From Shimia aestuarii (lineage in GTDB: Bacteria; Pseudomonadota; Alphaproteobacteria; Rhodobacterales; Rhodobacteraceae), in NCBI RefSeq assembly GCF_022814865.1, contig NZ_JAKVRD010000009.1, positions 1-64,000 of the forward strand: a stretch of DNA of 64,000 nucleotides, given 5' to 3'. The notes beneath the pieces were generated by a model. The model was not told the origin of the DNA. It saw only the letters and a program-made list of their open reading frames with translations, and searched no databases. A program made the position numbers and the translations under genes. Each line of letters starts with the position of its first letter. Positions within the stretch are counted from its first letter, which is position 1. This document shows positions 25,890-35,296 of this stretch, in pieces.

Positions 25890-27224
25890 ATGCCCGAAAT
25901 TCTTATCCGCAATGCCAGCCATGTTCTGACGATGGACGATGCGCGCCGTGAACTCGGCGGTGCCGATCTTCGCCTGAAAGACGGCCAGATCGTCGAGATC
26001 GGCGCAGGCCTTCGGAGCGATGGCGAGGTGGTCGAGGCGGCGGGGTGCGTTGTCACGCCGGGCCTCGTCAACACGCATCACCACCTTTACCAGACCCTGA
26101 CGCGGGCCGTGCCGGGGGGGCAGGATGCGCTCTTGTTTGGCTGGCTTCAGACGCTTTATCCGATTTGGAGCCGGTTTGGGCCGGAGGAGATGTTCACCTC
26201 GGCGCAGGTCGGGATGGCGGAGCTGATGCTCTCGGGCTGCACGCTGACCTCGGATCATCTCTATCTGTATCCCAACGGTGCGACGCTCGACGATACCATC
26301 CACGCAGCGCACGAGATTGGCATGCGGTTCCATCCGACGCGCGGCGCGATGAGCATTGGCGAAAGCGATGGCGGCTTGCCGCCCGACAGCCTTGTCGAGC
26401 GCGAGGAGGACATCCTCAAAGACGCGGCACGGGTCGTGGATGCGTTTCATGATGCGGGCGAGGGGTCTATGTGCCGGGTCGGGATCGCGCCCTGCTCGCC
26501 CTTCTCGGTCAGTCGCGAGCTGATGCGGGATGCGGCGTTTCTTGCCCGAGAGCAGGGCGTCATGCTGCATACCCATTTGGCCGAAAATGATGAGGATATT
26601 GCCTATAGTCTCGAGAAATTCGGCTGTCGTCCGGGGCAATACGCGGAAGACCTTGGCTGGACCGGGGACGATGTTTGGCACGCGCATTGTGTCAAGCTGG
26701 ATGGGCAGGAGATCGACCTTTTCGCGCGCACCAAGACGGGTGTCGCGCATTGTCCGTGCTCCAACTGTCGGCTTGGGAGCGGTATCGCGCCGGTGCGGGC
26801 GATGCGCGATGCGGGTGTGCCTGTGGGGCTTGGCGTTGACGGGTCGGCGAGCAACGACGCGGGCAACCTTGTTCTTGAGGCGCGACAGGCGATGCTTTTG
26901 CAACGGGTGGCGCGCGGGGCGGATGCGATGAGTGCGCGTGAGGCGCTTGAGATCGCGACGCGGGGCGGGGCCGAGGTTCTTGGGCGCAGCGATTGCGGGC
27001 AGATCGCGGTCGGCAAGCGGGCCGATATTGCCATCTGGGACGCGCGTGGCATCGAAAGCGCCGGGAGCTGGGATCCGGCGGCGCTCTTGCTGGCAGGTCC
27101 GGTACAGGTCCGGCATCTGTTCATCGAAGGACGTCAGACGGTGCGCGATGGGCGCGTGACGACGATCGACCTGCCGCGCGTGATCGAACGGCAGAATGCG
27201 ATGGCGAAGGTCTTGGCGGGATAG
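25890..27224 (+). CDS. Amidohydrolase, probably 8-oxoguanine deaminase
   Basis: A 444-residue metal-dependent amidohydrolase with VNTHHHLYQTLTRAVPGGQD near residue 65 (metal His pair), LHTHLAENDED, VWHAHCVKLD, GVAHCPCSNCRLGSG and GLGVDGSASNDAGNL (metal Asp). The HCPCSNCRLGSG and VDGSASND signatures fit 8-oxoguanine/isocytosine deaminases of the ATZ/TRZ group. It would remove the amino group of an oxidised purine, giving urate. Atrazine chlorohydrolase-like activity is the main alternative. A strong terminator follows. Confidence 0.85.
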   Translation: MPEILIRNASHVLTMDDARRELGGADLRLKDGQIVEIGAGLRSDGEVVEAAGCVVTPGLVNTHHHLYQTLTRAVPGGQDALLFGWLQTLYPIWSRFGPEEMFTSAQVGMAELMLSGCTLTSDHLYLYPNGATLDDTIHAAHEIGMRFHPTRGAMSIGESDGGLPPDSLVEREEDILKDAARVVDAFHDAGEGSMCRVGIAPCSPFSVSRELMRDAAFLAREQGVMLHTHLAENDEDIAYSLEKFGCRPGQYAEDLGWTGDDVWHAHCVKLDGQEIDLFARTKTGVAHCPCSNCRLGSGIAPVRAMRDAGVPVGLGVDGSASNDAGNLVLEARQAMLLQRVARGADAMSAREALEIATRGGAEVLGRSDCGQIAVGKRADIAIWDARGIESAGSWDPAALLLAGPVQVRHLFIEGRQTVRDGRVTTIDLPRVIERQNAMAKVLAG

Positions 27225-27249
27225 GGTAAAGACACCTCCCCGAAAACGC

Positions 27250-27280
27250 GAAAAGCGCAGGGAAGACCCTGCGCTTTTTC
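27250..27280 (+). terminator. Rho-independent terminator after the amidohydrolase gene
   Basis: AAAAGCGCAGGG pairs with CCCTGCGCTTTT around an AAGA loop, with a trailing T-tract. Confidence 0.9.
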
Positions 27281-27291
27281 GTGTGACCTTC

Positions 27292-27366
27292 TGGAGCGGG
27301 CGATGAGATTCGAACTCACGACCCTAACCTTGGCAAGGTTATGCTCTACCCCTGAGCTACGCCCGC
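27292..27366 (-). tRNA. tRNA-Gly (GCC), copy 1
   Basis: The minus strand folds as a standard cloverleaf: acceptor GCGGGC.., D-arm AGCTCAGGGGTAGAGC, anticodon arm AACCTTGCCAAGGTT with anticodon GCC, T-arm GTGAGTTCGAATCTCAT, encoded CCA. Confidence 0.97.
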
Positions 27367-27388
27367 ACCGGAAAGGTTATGTCTTCAA

Positions 27389-27463
27389 TGGAGCGGGCGA
27401 TGAGATTCGAACTCACGACCCTAACCTTGGCAAGGTTATGCTCTACCCCTGAGCTACGCCCGC
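27389..27463 (-). tRNA. tRNA-Gly (GCC), copy 2
   Basis: Identical in sequence to the copy at 27292-27366 and separated from it by 22 bases, so the two are probably cut from one transcript. Confidence 0.97.
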
Positions 27464-27624
27464 GTCATTGAGTGAGGCGTGAGATATAAAGACTCGTGCG
27501 CAGCCGCAAGAGGAAAAACGCCCCTGCCGGTAAAAAAATCCAAGCAATGCGACGGGAATTGCAGGCCCATCCGTAGAAGAGACATGCGCCCACCCCAGAG
27601 AATGTGGCGAAGATGGGAGGACAG

Positions 27625-27792
27625 ATGGTGTTTGCGAAGCGAGAGACCTTGCGGATTGCGGTTCTTGTGCTGCTGATTGCGGGCGGTTTTGCCGCCAAAC
27701 AGGAGATTTCGCTTGAGCGCGGCTTTGTGGGCGAGACGCTTGATCTGAGTGCTGTTCCCTCGATTGAGGTCGAGGCGCTGCCTTCGCTTTGA
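27625..27792 (+). CDS. Small single-pass membrane or secreted protein
   Basis: A 55-residue frame from the ATG at 27625, with GGGAGGA just upstream. It reads MVFAKRETLRIAVLVLLIAG, then an acidic C-terminus ending PSIEVEALPSL. The N-terminal hydrophobic segment (residues 9-21) is a membrane anchor or uncleaved signal. I know no family. The gene precedes the glycosyltransferase pair by about 55 bases in the same direction and could be in the same transcript. Confidence 0.5.
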   Translation: MVFAKRETLRIAVLVLLIAGGFAAKQEISLERGFVGETLDLSAVPSIEVEALPSL

Positions 27793-27846
27793 CCTTCGTG
27801 GCTGCCGTGCTAGAGGACATTCGGAGAAGTGCCGAGGAGACCCTGC

Positions 27847-28707
27847 ATGGGCGATTATGTCATTACCCTGTCGTCTATTCCGCCGCGGTTTGCAGGGTTG
27901 GGTCGAACATTGGAGAGCCTGTTGGCTCAGAGTGTCAAACCCGCACGAGTCATTCTTTATCTGAGCCGAGAGTACCGCCGGTTTCCGGACTGGGACGGCA
28001 CGTTGCCAGAGGTGCCGGACGGCGTTGAAATACGCCTTGTGGACGAAGATTTCGGGCCGGCGACCAAGGTGTTGCCCGCGCTGCGGGATTTCGCGGGGCA
28101 GGATATTGATATCCTGTTTTGTGATGACGATCAGGTCTATCGCCCCTGTATTGCCGAGCGCCTCTTGGCGGCCCGTGCGAAGCGGCCCAACGATTGTATC
28201 GCGATCAACCCCATGGCGGATTTTGAGCCGCCCGAGGGCGCGCACAAGCGTCAGGATGTCAAAAGGCCGAAACTCTTGCGCCTATGGAAGGTGACGCATG
28301 TGCCGTTCCATATCCGTCGGCATTGGCGCGGCCTTGTGTGTTGGATCACTGGTGCGCCTTACAAAGACCCGCCGCGCAGGCTCTTGATGCGGTCTGGATA
28401 TGGGGATGCGTTCGAGGGGTGGATGGGCGTTCTTGTGCGGCCCGAGTTCTTTCCCGAGGAGGTTTTTGATATTCCAGATTTCGCCTGGCCCGTGGATGAT
28501 GTCTGGCTGTCTGGCCAAGCGACACGGATGGGGCACCCGGCCTGGATCATCGGCGGCTTTTTCGAGCCGATCTTGATGCCCGAGAACCAAGAGTCGCATT
28601 TCAGCGACTCGGCCCTGCACAATCAGGTCTTCAGCGGTGCGGGCCGGGACGATTCCAACGTGAAAGCCGTGCGATATTTTCAGGAGACCTATGGGATCTG
28701 GAGATGA
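27847..28707 (+). CDS. GT-A type glycosyltransferase, copy 1
   Basis: A 286-residue protein from the ATG at 27847 (GAGGAG upstream). It starts YVITLSSIPPRFAGLGRTLE and has YRRFPDWDG, DFGPATKVLPAL, the acidic motif ILFCDDDQVY (DxD-like metal and nucleotide-sugar site) and PVDDVWLSGQ near the C-terminus. These features fit a GT-A fold transferase of the GT2-like type. The sugar donor and acceptor are unknown. It overlaps copy 2 by ATGA, and the two are clearly paralogues. Confidence 0.82.
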   Translation: MGDYVITLSSIPPRFAGLGRTLESLLAQSVKPARVILYLSREYRRFPDWDGTLPEVPDGVEIRLVDEDFGPATKVLPALRDFAGQDIDILFCDDDQVYRPCIAERLLAARAKRPNDCIAINPMADFEPPEGAHKRQDVKRPKLLRLWKVTHVPFHIRRHWRGLVCWITGAPYKDPPRRLLMRSGYGDAFEGWMGVLVRPEFFPEEVFDIPDFAWPVDDVWLSGQATRMGHPAWIIGGFFEPILMPENQESHFSDSALHNQVFSGAGRDDSNVKAVRYFQETYGIWR

Positions 28708-29531
28708 GGCGGCACATCATCACCCTTACGGCGATCCCGCCGCGGTTTGACCGGCTTGGACCGGCGCTGCGCTCTCTCCTGCGCCAATCTGTGCCCGCCG
28801 AGGCGATCCGGCTCTATATCCCGATGCGCTATCGACGCTTCCCTGACTGGGACGGGCGTTTGCCCGAGGTGCCGGACGGTGTCGAGATCCGCCGGGTTGA
28901 AGAAGATTTCGGGCCAGCGACCAAGCTTCTTCCTGCCTTGAAAGAGTTCGCAGGCGAGGATGTGGAGATCCTGTTTTGCGACGATGACATGATCGCGCCG
29001 AAACACTGGGCGCGTCGGTTCCTGAGGGAGCGCGAGGCGCAGCCTGATGCTTGTCTTTGTGTTTGTGGCTGGGACACGCCCGAAAGTGCGGGCGCCGACC
29101 GTCCCATGCCTCGTGCCGAGCGCAATCCGGTGACGTTCGACATGCTCTACCATCTGCGCTGGATGATACGCTGGACCGCTCTCAAGATGGGGGCGGAGCG
29201 CGGTTTCATTGGGCGCTATCAGTTTCGAAAGGGTGGCCATATCGACGTCTTTGAAGGCTTCGGTGGGGTTATGGTGCGGCCGGATTTCTTTGGTGACAGG
29301 GTGTTCGATATCCCGGCCGAGGCCTTTGCGGTCGATGATGTCTGGCTATCGGGCATGGCGATGGTTTCGGGACATCCGACATGGGCAATGGCCCATGCAC
29401 CACAGCCAAGCGCAGGTCCGGGATCCGGTCGCGCAGCGTTGCTCACGACGGTGATCGAAGGCGCGGGGCGTGACGAGTCGAATTTGGCGGCCGTCACTTA
29501 TCTCCAGCGTGAATTCGGGATCTGGTCCTAG
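28704..29531 (+). CDS. GT-A type glycosyltransferase, copy 2
   Basis: A 275-residue paralogue of the preceding gene: HIITLTAIPPRFDRLGPALR, YRRFPDWDG, DFGPATKLLPAL, ILFCDDDMIA and AVDDVWLSGMAM. The middle section (residues 110-170) differs most and includes a possible membrane-surface helix, YHLRWMIRWTALKMG. Two enzymes with the same core but different centres would suit transfer of two different sugars, or successive steps, on a surface glycan. That is inference from paralogy only. Confidence 0.82.
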   Translation: MRRHIITLTAIPPRFDRLGPALRSLLRQSVPAEAIRLYIPMRYRRFPDWDGRLPEVPDGVEIRRVEEDFGPATKLLPALKEFAGEDVEILFCDDDMIAPKHWARRFLREREAQPDACLCVCGWDTPESAGADRPMPRAERNPVTFDMLYHLRWMIRWTALKMGAERGFIGRYQFRKGGHIDVFEGFGGVMVRPDFFGDRVFDIPAEAFAVDDVWLSGMAMVSGHPTWAMAHAPQPSAGPGSGRAALLTTVIEGAGRDESNLAAVTYLQREFGIWS

Positions 29532-29946
29532 GGCGTCGATCTATTCCCTGGTGAGACCCGCGCGTATTCCACAAAGGCGCGCGCCTTGCAGTTTTCCATA
29601 TACCCATAGTGATTCGTTTCTCTGCCGTAGTAATTCCGGTTCTCGGTATTCTTTTCCTTATTGCGATATGGCGCGGTCACTCCTTTCCATTTGTCGCGTT
29701 TATTTCGGCTTTGGAACTTCCCCAAATCCGGCTCGATCGCGTGCTTTTGGAAAAAGATGCGGTTTACTGATATGTTTTAAGTATCTGAAACAGAACGATA
29801 ATATTCCGGTAATTGCGATAACATGTATTTCCCTGCCGTATTTAAGACATATTCTTTTCGCCAGATTGGAAGAGGAGAAAGAGAACGAGTGAACATCCAA
29901 TTCAACGAGTGACTGTTGGCTTTGGTACGAGTGGTAGAGGGTAAGA
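29532..29946. other. 415-base AT-rich spacer upstream of the Hint/RTX gene
   Basis: This stretch is markedly AT-richer than the rest of the window and has no frame that looks like a protein. It presumably contains the promoter and a long 5' leader of the Hint-domain gene at 29947. I see no clear operator or terminator. Its composition suggests foreign origin or an extended regulatory region. Confidence 0.5.
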
Positions 29947-31572
29947 ATGCCTGAATTTGCGATTTCAAATGTGTATCGGTACGACGGCAGTCTTGCCTCT
30001 CTCAACCTCGGGTCTTTGCTCGATACCAATCTGTTGAATCTTGGGAGCGAGCAGAGCGGCGTATTCAATGATGACGACGGTCAACTTGATCTCGGCGATA
30101 GCGGGACGACCACGTTCTCTTTCGATGGCTCGGGCACGGCAAGCCCGATCACCTATCTTGGCTCGGGAGAGATTTACACGCTTGGCATTTTGGGGCTTCG
30201 CGTGGACCCGAGGCCGGTCATTGCCTTTCAAGTCGATGACGAGATTTATTTCTATGCAGAAGACGGTCTTCCGATCCTGAGCGCTGTATCGTTCGGGATT
30301 GACGTGGATGTGCTTGAGCCGGGTGTCCTTCCGCCCGACAGCCAGTTGCCAGATGGAAAGGTCGATGGGCTTGAGACCGGGGAAGTCATGGATGTCGGTT
30401 ATGCCGACGAACAAGGCGATCTGATCACCGACGGCGACGATACGATTTATGGCAATGGTGGCGCCGATGTGATCATCGCAGGCGACGGGGATGATGTTGT
30501 CCATGGTGGCGACGGGGGCGACCTCATCTTTGGCGGTGACGGCGACGACACGCTTTATGCCGATTCCGGTGTCGATGCGCTTTATGGTGGCGCGGGTGCG
30601 GATGTGTTCGTGGTCGAGGGCGAAGGCGAGCTCATTGCGGATTTCGACACCAGCACGGGCGTCGGGGACGGCGATAGTTCCAACAATGATTTCGTTGACC
30701 TCTCGGAATTCTATAATCAAACCTCTCTGGATGCCTGGAACGCGGCCAATCCGGGGCAGACCTATGATCACCCTTTGGAATGGTTGCGGGCGGACCTTGC
30801 CGACAATGGTATTCTCGAACAGGCCGGTGGTGTGCGGATCGAGGATGGTGGTATTTCGGTCAACCCGGCGCTTCTTGATATTGAGAACACCAACGTCGTT
30901 TGTTTCGCAGAAGGGACGATGATCGAGACGGATCAGGGGTTGCGACCGGTTGAACAGCTCGGGGTTGGGGATAGGGTTCTGACTTTGGACAACGGCTTTC
31001 AGGAGGTGCGTTGGATCAACATGCGCGCGCTGTCGCCGCTTGATCTTGTGTTGCGACCGAACCTCAAGCCGATCCATATTCCAGCAGGGGCGCTTGGCGA
31101 GGGGATGCCAACCGAGATGCTTGTGGTCTCGCCACAACATCGCATTCACGTGCACTCTCCGATCCTCATGCGGATGATCGAAAGCAAAGAGGCGTTGGTG
31201 CATGCGAAGTCTCTGGTCGGGGTCAATGGAATCTCGGAGATGCAGGACATGATGGGGGTGCGCTATTGGCATTTCATGTGCGCCCGCCACGAGATCGTGC
31301 ACGCCAATGGTGCCTTGGCCGAGAGTTTCTATGTCGGTGCCTACGGTGTCAGCACGCTGGACGCCGAGGCCTATGAGGAGATCGTGACGCTTTTTCCGGA
31401 ATTGCGGCTTGGAGCCGAGGAGGTGCCACCAGTCATGCGTGCGGCGCGCCCGTTCCTCAAGCCCCGCACTGCGCGCAGTTTCGTGCGCCGCTCTTTGAAA
31501 AACGACAAGCCTTTGTCTGTGCCAGCCGAGAAGGCAGAGCGAGGAAGCGTTTGCAGAGAATCCACCCGCTGA
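29947..31572 (+). CDS. RTX/Hint-domain protein, probably secreted by a type I system
   Basis: A 541-residue acidic protein. There is no Sec signal. Residues 1-130 are beta-rich and unassigned. Residues 155-215 hold four to five RTX calcium-binding nonapeptides (GNGGADVIIAGDGDD, GGDGGDLIFGGDGDD). A Hint domain follows from CFAEGTMIETDQGLRPVEQL, with a histidine in SPQHRIHVHS and HEIVHANG later on. This layout is common in roseobacters, where Hint domains cap adhesins or cleave themselves. Export by an ABC-type I secretion system is expected, but none is encoded here. The last 60 residues are basic, which is unusual for RTX proteins. Confidence 0.85.
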   Translation: MPEFAISNVYRYDGSLASLNLGSLLDTNLLNLGSEQSGVFNDDDGQLDLGDSGTTTFSFDGSGTASPITYLGSGEIYTLGILGLRVDPRPVIAFQVDDEIYFYAEDGLPILSAVSFGIDVDVLEPGVLPPDSQLPDGKVDGLETGEVMDVGYADEQGDLITDGDDTIYGNGGADVIIAGDGDDVVHGGDGGDLIFGGDGDDTLYADSGVDALYGGAGADVFVVEGEGELIADFDTSTGVGDGDSSNNDFVDLSEFYNQTSLDAWNAANPGQTYDHPLEWLRADLADNGILEQAGGVRIEDGGISVNPALLDIENTNVVCFAEGTMIETDQGLRPVEQLGVGDRVLTLDNGFQEVRWINMRALSPLDLVLRPNLKPIHIPAGALGEGMPTEMLVVSPQHRIHVHSPILMRMIESKEALVHAKSLVGVNGISEMQDMMGVRYWHFMCARHEIVHANGALAESFYVGAYGVSTLDAEAYEEIVTLFPELRLGAEEVPPVMRAARPFLKPRTARSFVRRSLKNDKPLSVPAEKAERGSVCRESTR

Positions 31573-31643
31573 CGGGGCCATAGTGCCTTGGCCGCAAGAG
31601 ACGGCGGCCAGTCACGGCCAATCGAAACGCTAGGGTGGGGGCA

Positions 31644-31675
31644 GGGAAAGGCGTCACGGGTGTGACGCCTTTCCC
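31644..31675. terminator. Bidirectional terminator between the Hint gene and pyc
   Basis: A perfect 14-base-pair stem (GGGAAAGGCGTCAC / GTGACGCCTTTCCC) with a GGGT loop lies between two converging genes. Confidence 0.85.
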
Positions 31676-31680
31676 ATCAA

Positions 31681-34600
31681 TTACTCAAGCTCGACAAGGA
31701 GGTCTTTGGCGTCGATCTGGCCGCCGGGGTGGGTATGGACGGCCTTGATGGTCGCATCGCGCTCGGCGTGGATACCGGTTTCCATCTTCATCGCCTCGAT
31801 GGTGAGGAGGAGGTCACCCTCCTTGACGCTTTGGCCCGCAGAGACCGCCACAGAGGCCACCACGCCCGGCATCGGCGCGCCGATGTGGTTCGGGTTGCCG
31901 GCTTCGGCTTTGGGACGCTGGGCCGTCGAGGATTTCACCAAACGGTTCGGCACGCGGATCACACGCGGCTGGCCGTTCAGTTCGAAGAACACCTTTACTT
32001 CGCCATCCTCACCGGTCTCGCCCACGGCCTGAAGCCGGATTTCCAGCGTCTTGCCGGGGTCAATCTCGGCGGTGATCTCGTCGCCGGGCTCCATCCCATA
32101 GAAGAAGGTGCGCGTTGGCAGGGTGCGCACGGGGCCGTATTGGCGGTGGCGCCCCATGTAGTCGAGGAAGACCTTGGGATACATCAGGTAGCCGTTGAGA
32201 TCCTCATCGTCGATCGCAAGCCCTTCGAGCTGTTGGCTGAGCTCGGTGCGGGTTGCGTCGAGGTCGACCGGGTCGAGGTGCTTGCCCGGGCGTTCGGTAT
32301 TGGGCGCTTCGTCCTTCAGCACTTTCTTGACGATCCCCGCGGGGAAGCCGCCGGGTGGTTGGCCGAGATTGCCGCGCATCATGTCGATCACGGAATCGGG
32401 GAAGGCGACGTCGGTCTTTGGGTCTTCGACTTGCGCGCGGGTGAGGCCTTGGGAGACCATCATCAACGCCATGTCGCCCACAACCTTGGAAGACGGCGTC
32501 ACCTTGACGATATCGCCGAACATCTGGTTCACGTCCGCATAAGTGCGCGCAACTTGGGTCCACTTCTCTTCGAGGCCGAGGCTCCGGGCCTGGGCCTTCA
32601 GGTTGGTGAACTGGCCGCCGGGCATCTCGTGCAGGTAGACTTCGGAGGCGGGGGCGGCGAGGCCGGATTCGAAGGCAGTATATTGCGCGCGCACGCCTTC
32701 CCAGTAATCCGAGATCTCGCGGATGGCATCGATATCGAGGCCGGTGTCGCGATCGGTGTGACGCAGCGCTTCGACGATAGAGCCGAGGCAGGCCTGCGAG
32801 GTGCCGCCTGAGAAGGCGTCCATGGCAGCATCGACCGCGTCGACACCGGCGTCGGCGGCGGCAAGGATCGTCGCCCCGGCGATGCCAGAGGTGTCGTGGG
32901 TGTGGAAGTGGACCGGGAGGTCGATTTCTTCCTTGAGCGCCTTGACGAGGATGCGGGCGGAGGCGGGCTTGAGCAGTCCGGCCATATCCTTGAGGCCAAG
33001 CACATGGGCGCCTGCGGCCTCGAGTTCCTTGGCCATGCCAACATAGTATTTGAGGTCATATTTGGCGCGGTCGGGATCCAGGAGATCGCCCGTGTAGCAG
33101 ATCGTGCCCTCGCAGATCTTGCCGCTCTCGACCACCGCATCCATCGCGACGCGCATGTTTTCGACCCAGTTCAGGCTATCAAAGACGCGGAACACGTCGA
33201 CGCCGGTCTCGGCGGCTTGGCGCACGAAGGCTTGCACCACGTTGTCGGGGTAGTTCGTATAGCCGACACCGTTTGAGGCGCGCAGGAGCATCTGGGTCAG
33301 GAGGTTCGGCATCGCGGCGCGCAGGTCGCGCAGGCGCTGCCACGGACATTCCTGCAAGAAGCGATAGGCGACATCGAAGGTCGCGCCGCCCCAGCATTCG
33401 ACCGAGAAGAGCTGTGGGATATTGGCGGCGTAGGCGGGCGCAACCTTAATCATGTCGATGGAGCGCATCCGCGTTGCCAAAAGCGATTGGTGCCCGTCAC
33501 GCATGGTCGTGTCGGTCAGAAGGAGTTGTTTCTGGTCCTTCATCCAGTCGGCCACGGCCTTGGCGCCTTTGTCCTCGAGCAGGTTGCGCGAGCCGTAGGA
33601 CGCCTCGCCGCGCCGCGCGGGCGCGACCGGGGCCTTGAGATCGGCAGGCGGCTCGGGGCGGTCGGCGGTCTCGGGGTGACCGTTGACGGTAATGTCCGCG
33701 ATGTAGGTCAAGACTTTGGTGCCGCGGTCCTTGCGCTTGGCGAACTGGAACAGCTCGGGCGTCTCGTCGATGAACTTGGTCGTGTACTGGTTGTTGAGGA
33801 AGGTCGGGTGCTTGAGCAGGTTCTCGACGAAGGCGATATTGGTGCTCACGCCACGAATGCGGAATTCGCGCAGGGCGCGGTCCATGCGGGCGATGGCCTT
33901 TTCGGGCGTGGGCGCCCAAGCGGTCACCTTGGTCAGAAGCGAGTCGTAGTAGCGCGTGATGACGCCGCCTGCATAAGCCGTGCCGCCATCGAGACGGATC
34001 CCCATGCCTGTCGCCGAGCGATAGGCCGTGATGCGGCCATAGTCGGGGATGAAGTTGTTCTGCGGATCTTCGGTGGTGATCCGGGTTTGCAGGGCATGGC
34101 CGTTGAGGCGGATATCATATTGCGAGGCCTTGCCGGTCGCCTCGGCAATGCTCTTGCCTTCTGCGATGAGGATCTGGGCCTGCACGATGTCGATGCCGGT
34201 CACTTCTTCGGTGACGGTATGTTCGACCTGCACGCGCGGGTTCACCTCGATGAAATAGAACTTGCCGGTTTCCATATCCATCAGGAATTCGACGGTGCCC
34301 GCGCATTCATAGTTCACATGGGCGCAGATCTTGCGGCCAAGCTCGCAAAGCTCTTCGCGCTGGGCCTCGGAGAGGTAGGGCGCGGGCGCGCGCTCTACGA
34401 CCTTCTGGTTGCGGCGCTGAACCGAGCAGTCGCGTTCGTAGAGGTGATAGATATTGCCCTGCGTGTCGCCGAGGATCTGCACCTCGACGTGACGGGCGCG
34501 GATGATCATCTTTTCGAGATAGCCCTCGCCATTGCCAAAGGCCGCTTCGGCCTCGCGGCGGCCTTCGAGCACTTTCTCCTCAACCTCGTCCTCCGACAGG

Positions 34601-35121
34601 ATCGGGCGCATCCCACGCCCGCCGCCGCCCCAAGACGCCTTGAGCATCAAGGGATAGCCGATCTCTGCGGCCTCGGCCTTGATTGCGGCCATGTCGTCTC
34701 CGAGGACTTCGGTCGCCGGGATCACCGGCACGCCAGCCTCGATCGCGACCTTGCGGGCGCTGGCCTTGTCACCAAGCGCACGCATGGTTGCGGCCTTGGG
34801 GCCGATGAAAGTAATGCCGTTTGCGGCACAGGCATCGACGAAATCGGGGTTCTCGGACAGAAGCCCATAGCCCGGATGGATCGCGTCTGCACCACATTCC
34901 TTGGCGACGCGAATGATCTCGTCAATCGACAGGTAGGCCGCGACCGGCCCCATGCCCTCGCCAATGCGATAGGCCTCGTCCGCCTTGAACCGATGGAGCG
35001 ACAGCTTGTCCTCTTCGGCAAAGACCGCGACGGTGCGTTTCCCCATCTCGTTGGCGGCGCGCATCACGCGGATGGCGATTTCGCCCCGGTTGGCGATCAG
35101 GATTTTCTTGAAGTCAGGCAT
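31681..35121 (-). CDS. pyc: Pyruvate carboxylase
   Basis: An 1146-residue three-part enzyme of normal length. The biotin carboxylase part (1-460) begins FKKILIANRGEIAIRVMRAA and has the ATP-grasp core SWGGGGRGMR and EVNPRVQVEHTVTEE. The carboxyltransferase part (about 530-1000) has DTTMRDGHQSLLATRMRSID and VHFHTHDTSG. The biotinyl domain ends with IEAMKMETG, biotinylated at Lys1112. It makes oxaloacetate from pyruvate and bicarbonate to refill the TCA cycle. It is monocistronic and next to a lactate dehydrogenase pseudogene that would feed it pyruvate. Confidence 0.97.
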   Translation of the reverse strand: MPDFKKILIANRGEIAIRVMRAANEMGKRTVAVFAEEDKLSLHRFKADEAYRIGEGMGPVAAYLSIDEIIRVAKECGADAIHPGYGLLSENPDFVDACAANGITFIGPKAATMRALGDKASARKVAIEAGVPVIPATEVLGDDMAAIKAEAAEIGYPLMLKASWGGGGRGMRPILSEDEVEEKVLEGRREAEAAFGNGEGYLEKMIIRARHVEVQILGDTQGNIYHLYERDCSVQRRNQKVVERAPAPYLSEAQREELCELGRKICAHVNYECAGTVEFLMDMETGKFYFIEVNPRVQVEHTVTEEVTGIDIVQAQILIAEGKSIAEATGKASQYDIRLNGHALQTRITTEDPQNNFIPDYGRITAYRSATGMGIRLDGGTAYAGGVITRYYDSLLTKVTAWAPTPEKAIARMDRALREFRIRGVSTNIAFVENLLKHPTFLNNQYTTKFIDETPELFQFAKRKDRGTKVLTYIADITVNGHPETADRPEPPADLKAPVAPARRGEASYGSRNLLEDKGAKAVADWMKDQKQLLLTDTTMRDGHQSLLATRMRSIDMIKVAPAYAANIPQLFSVECWGGATFDVAYRFLQECPWQRLRDLRAAMPNLLTQMLLRASNGVGYTNYPDNVVQAFVRQAAETGVDVFRVFDSLNWVENMRVAMDAVVESGKICEGTICYTGDLLDPDRAKYDLKYYVGMAKELEAAGAHVLGLKDMAGLLKPASARILVKALKEEIDLPVHFHTHDTSGIAGATILAAADAGVDAVDAAMDAFSGGTSQACLGSIVEALRHTDRDTGLDIDAIREISDYWEGVRAQYTAFESGLAAPASEVYLHEMPGGQFTNLKAQARSLGLEEKWTQVARTYADVNQMFGDIVKVTPSSKVVGDMALMMVSQGLTRAQVEDPKTDVAFPDSVIDMMRGNLGQPPGGFPAGIVKKVLKDEAPNTERPGKHLDPVDLDATRTELSQQLEGLAIDDEDLNGYLMYPKVFLDYMGRHRQYGPVRTLPTRTFFYGMEPGDEITAEIDPGKTLEIRLQAVGETGEDGEVKVFFELNGQPRVIRVPNRLVKSSTAQRPKAEAGNPNHIGAPMPGVVASVAVSAGQSVKEGDLLLTIEAMKMETGIHAERDATIKAVHTHPGGQIDAKDLLVELE

Positions 35122-35296
35122 GGGCAGGCTCCCCTCTTTCGTGCTCTGTCCAAAGTGTAGTCACGGGGTAAGGCACCGGCGAGTGCCTGCGCAATACCAA
35201 GGACTGCGTAAATCTGTAACTTTTGTGAAAGGATTTGTTCCTTTTTTTAACGCGCTTTGCGTCCAATCTTTCTGCGGTTGCGACATGTTTGCGCAA

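Noticed and set aside
24930-27116. 728-codon open frame antisense to hisN and the amidohydrolase gene
   Set aside because: It is the reverse-strand shadow of two genes with clear catalytic motifs. The product is Arg/Pro/His-rich with no recognisable domain, a usual artefact of high-GC codon bias.
29470-29892. Possible gene in the AT-rich spacer
   Set aside because: The translation is Ser/Arg/Cys-rich without domain or ribosome site and overlaps the glycosyltransferase end.
29965-31581. 538-codon open frame antisense to the Hint/RTX gene
   Set aside because: Repeated Asp-Gly codons on the true strand read as stop-free on the reverse; the translated protein has no motif.
33487-35160. 557-codon open frame antisense to pyc
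   Set aside because: Shadow of the biotin carboxylase region; composition is that of reverse-complement coding sequence.
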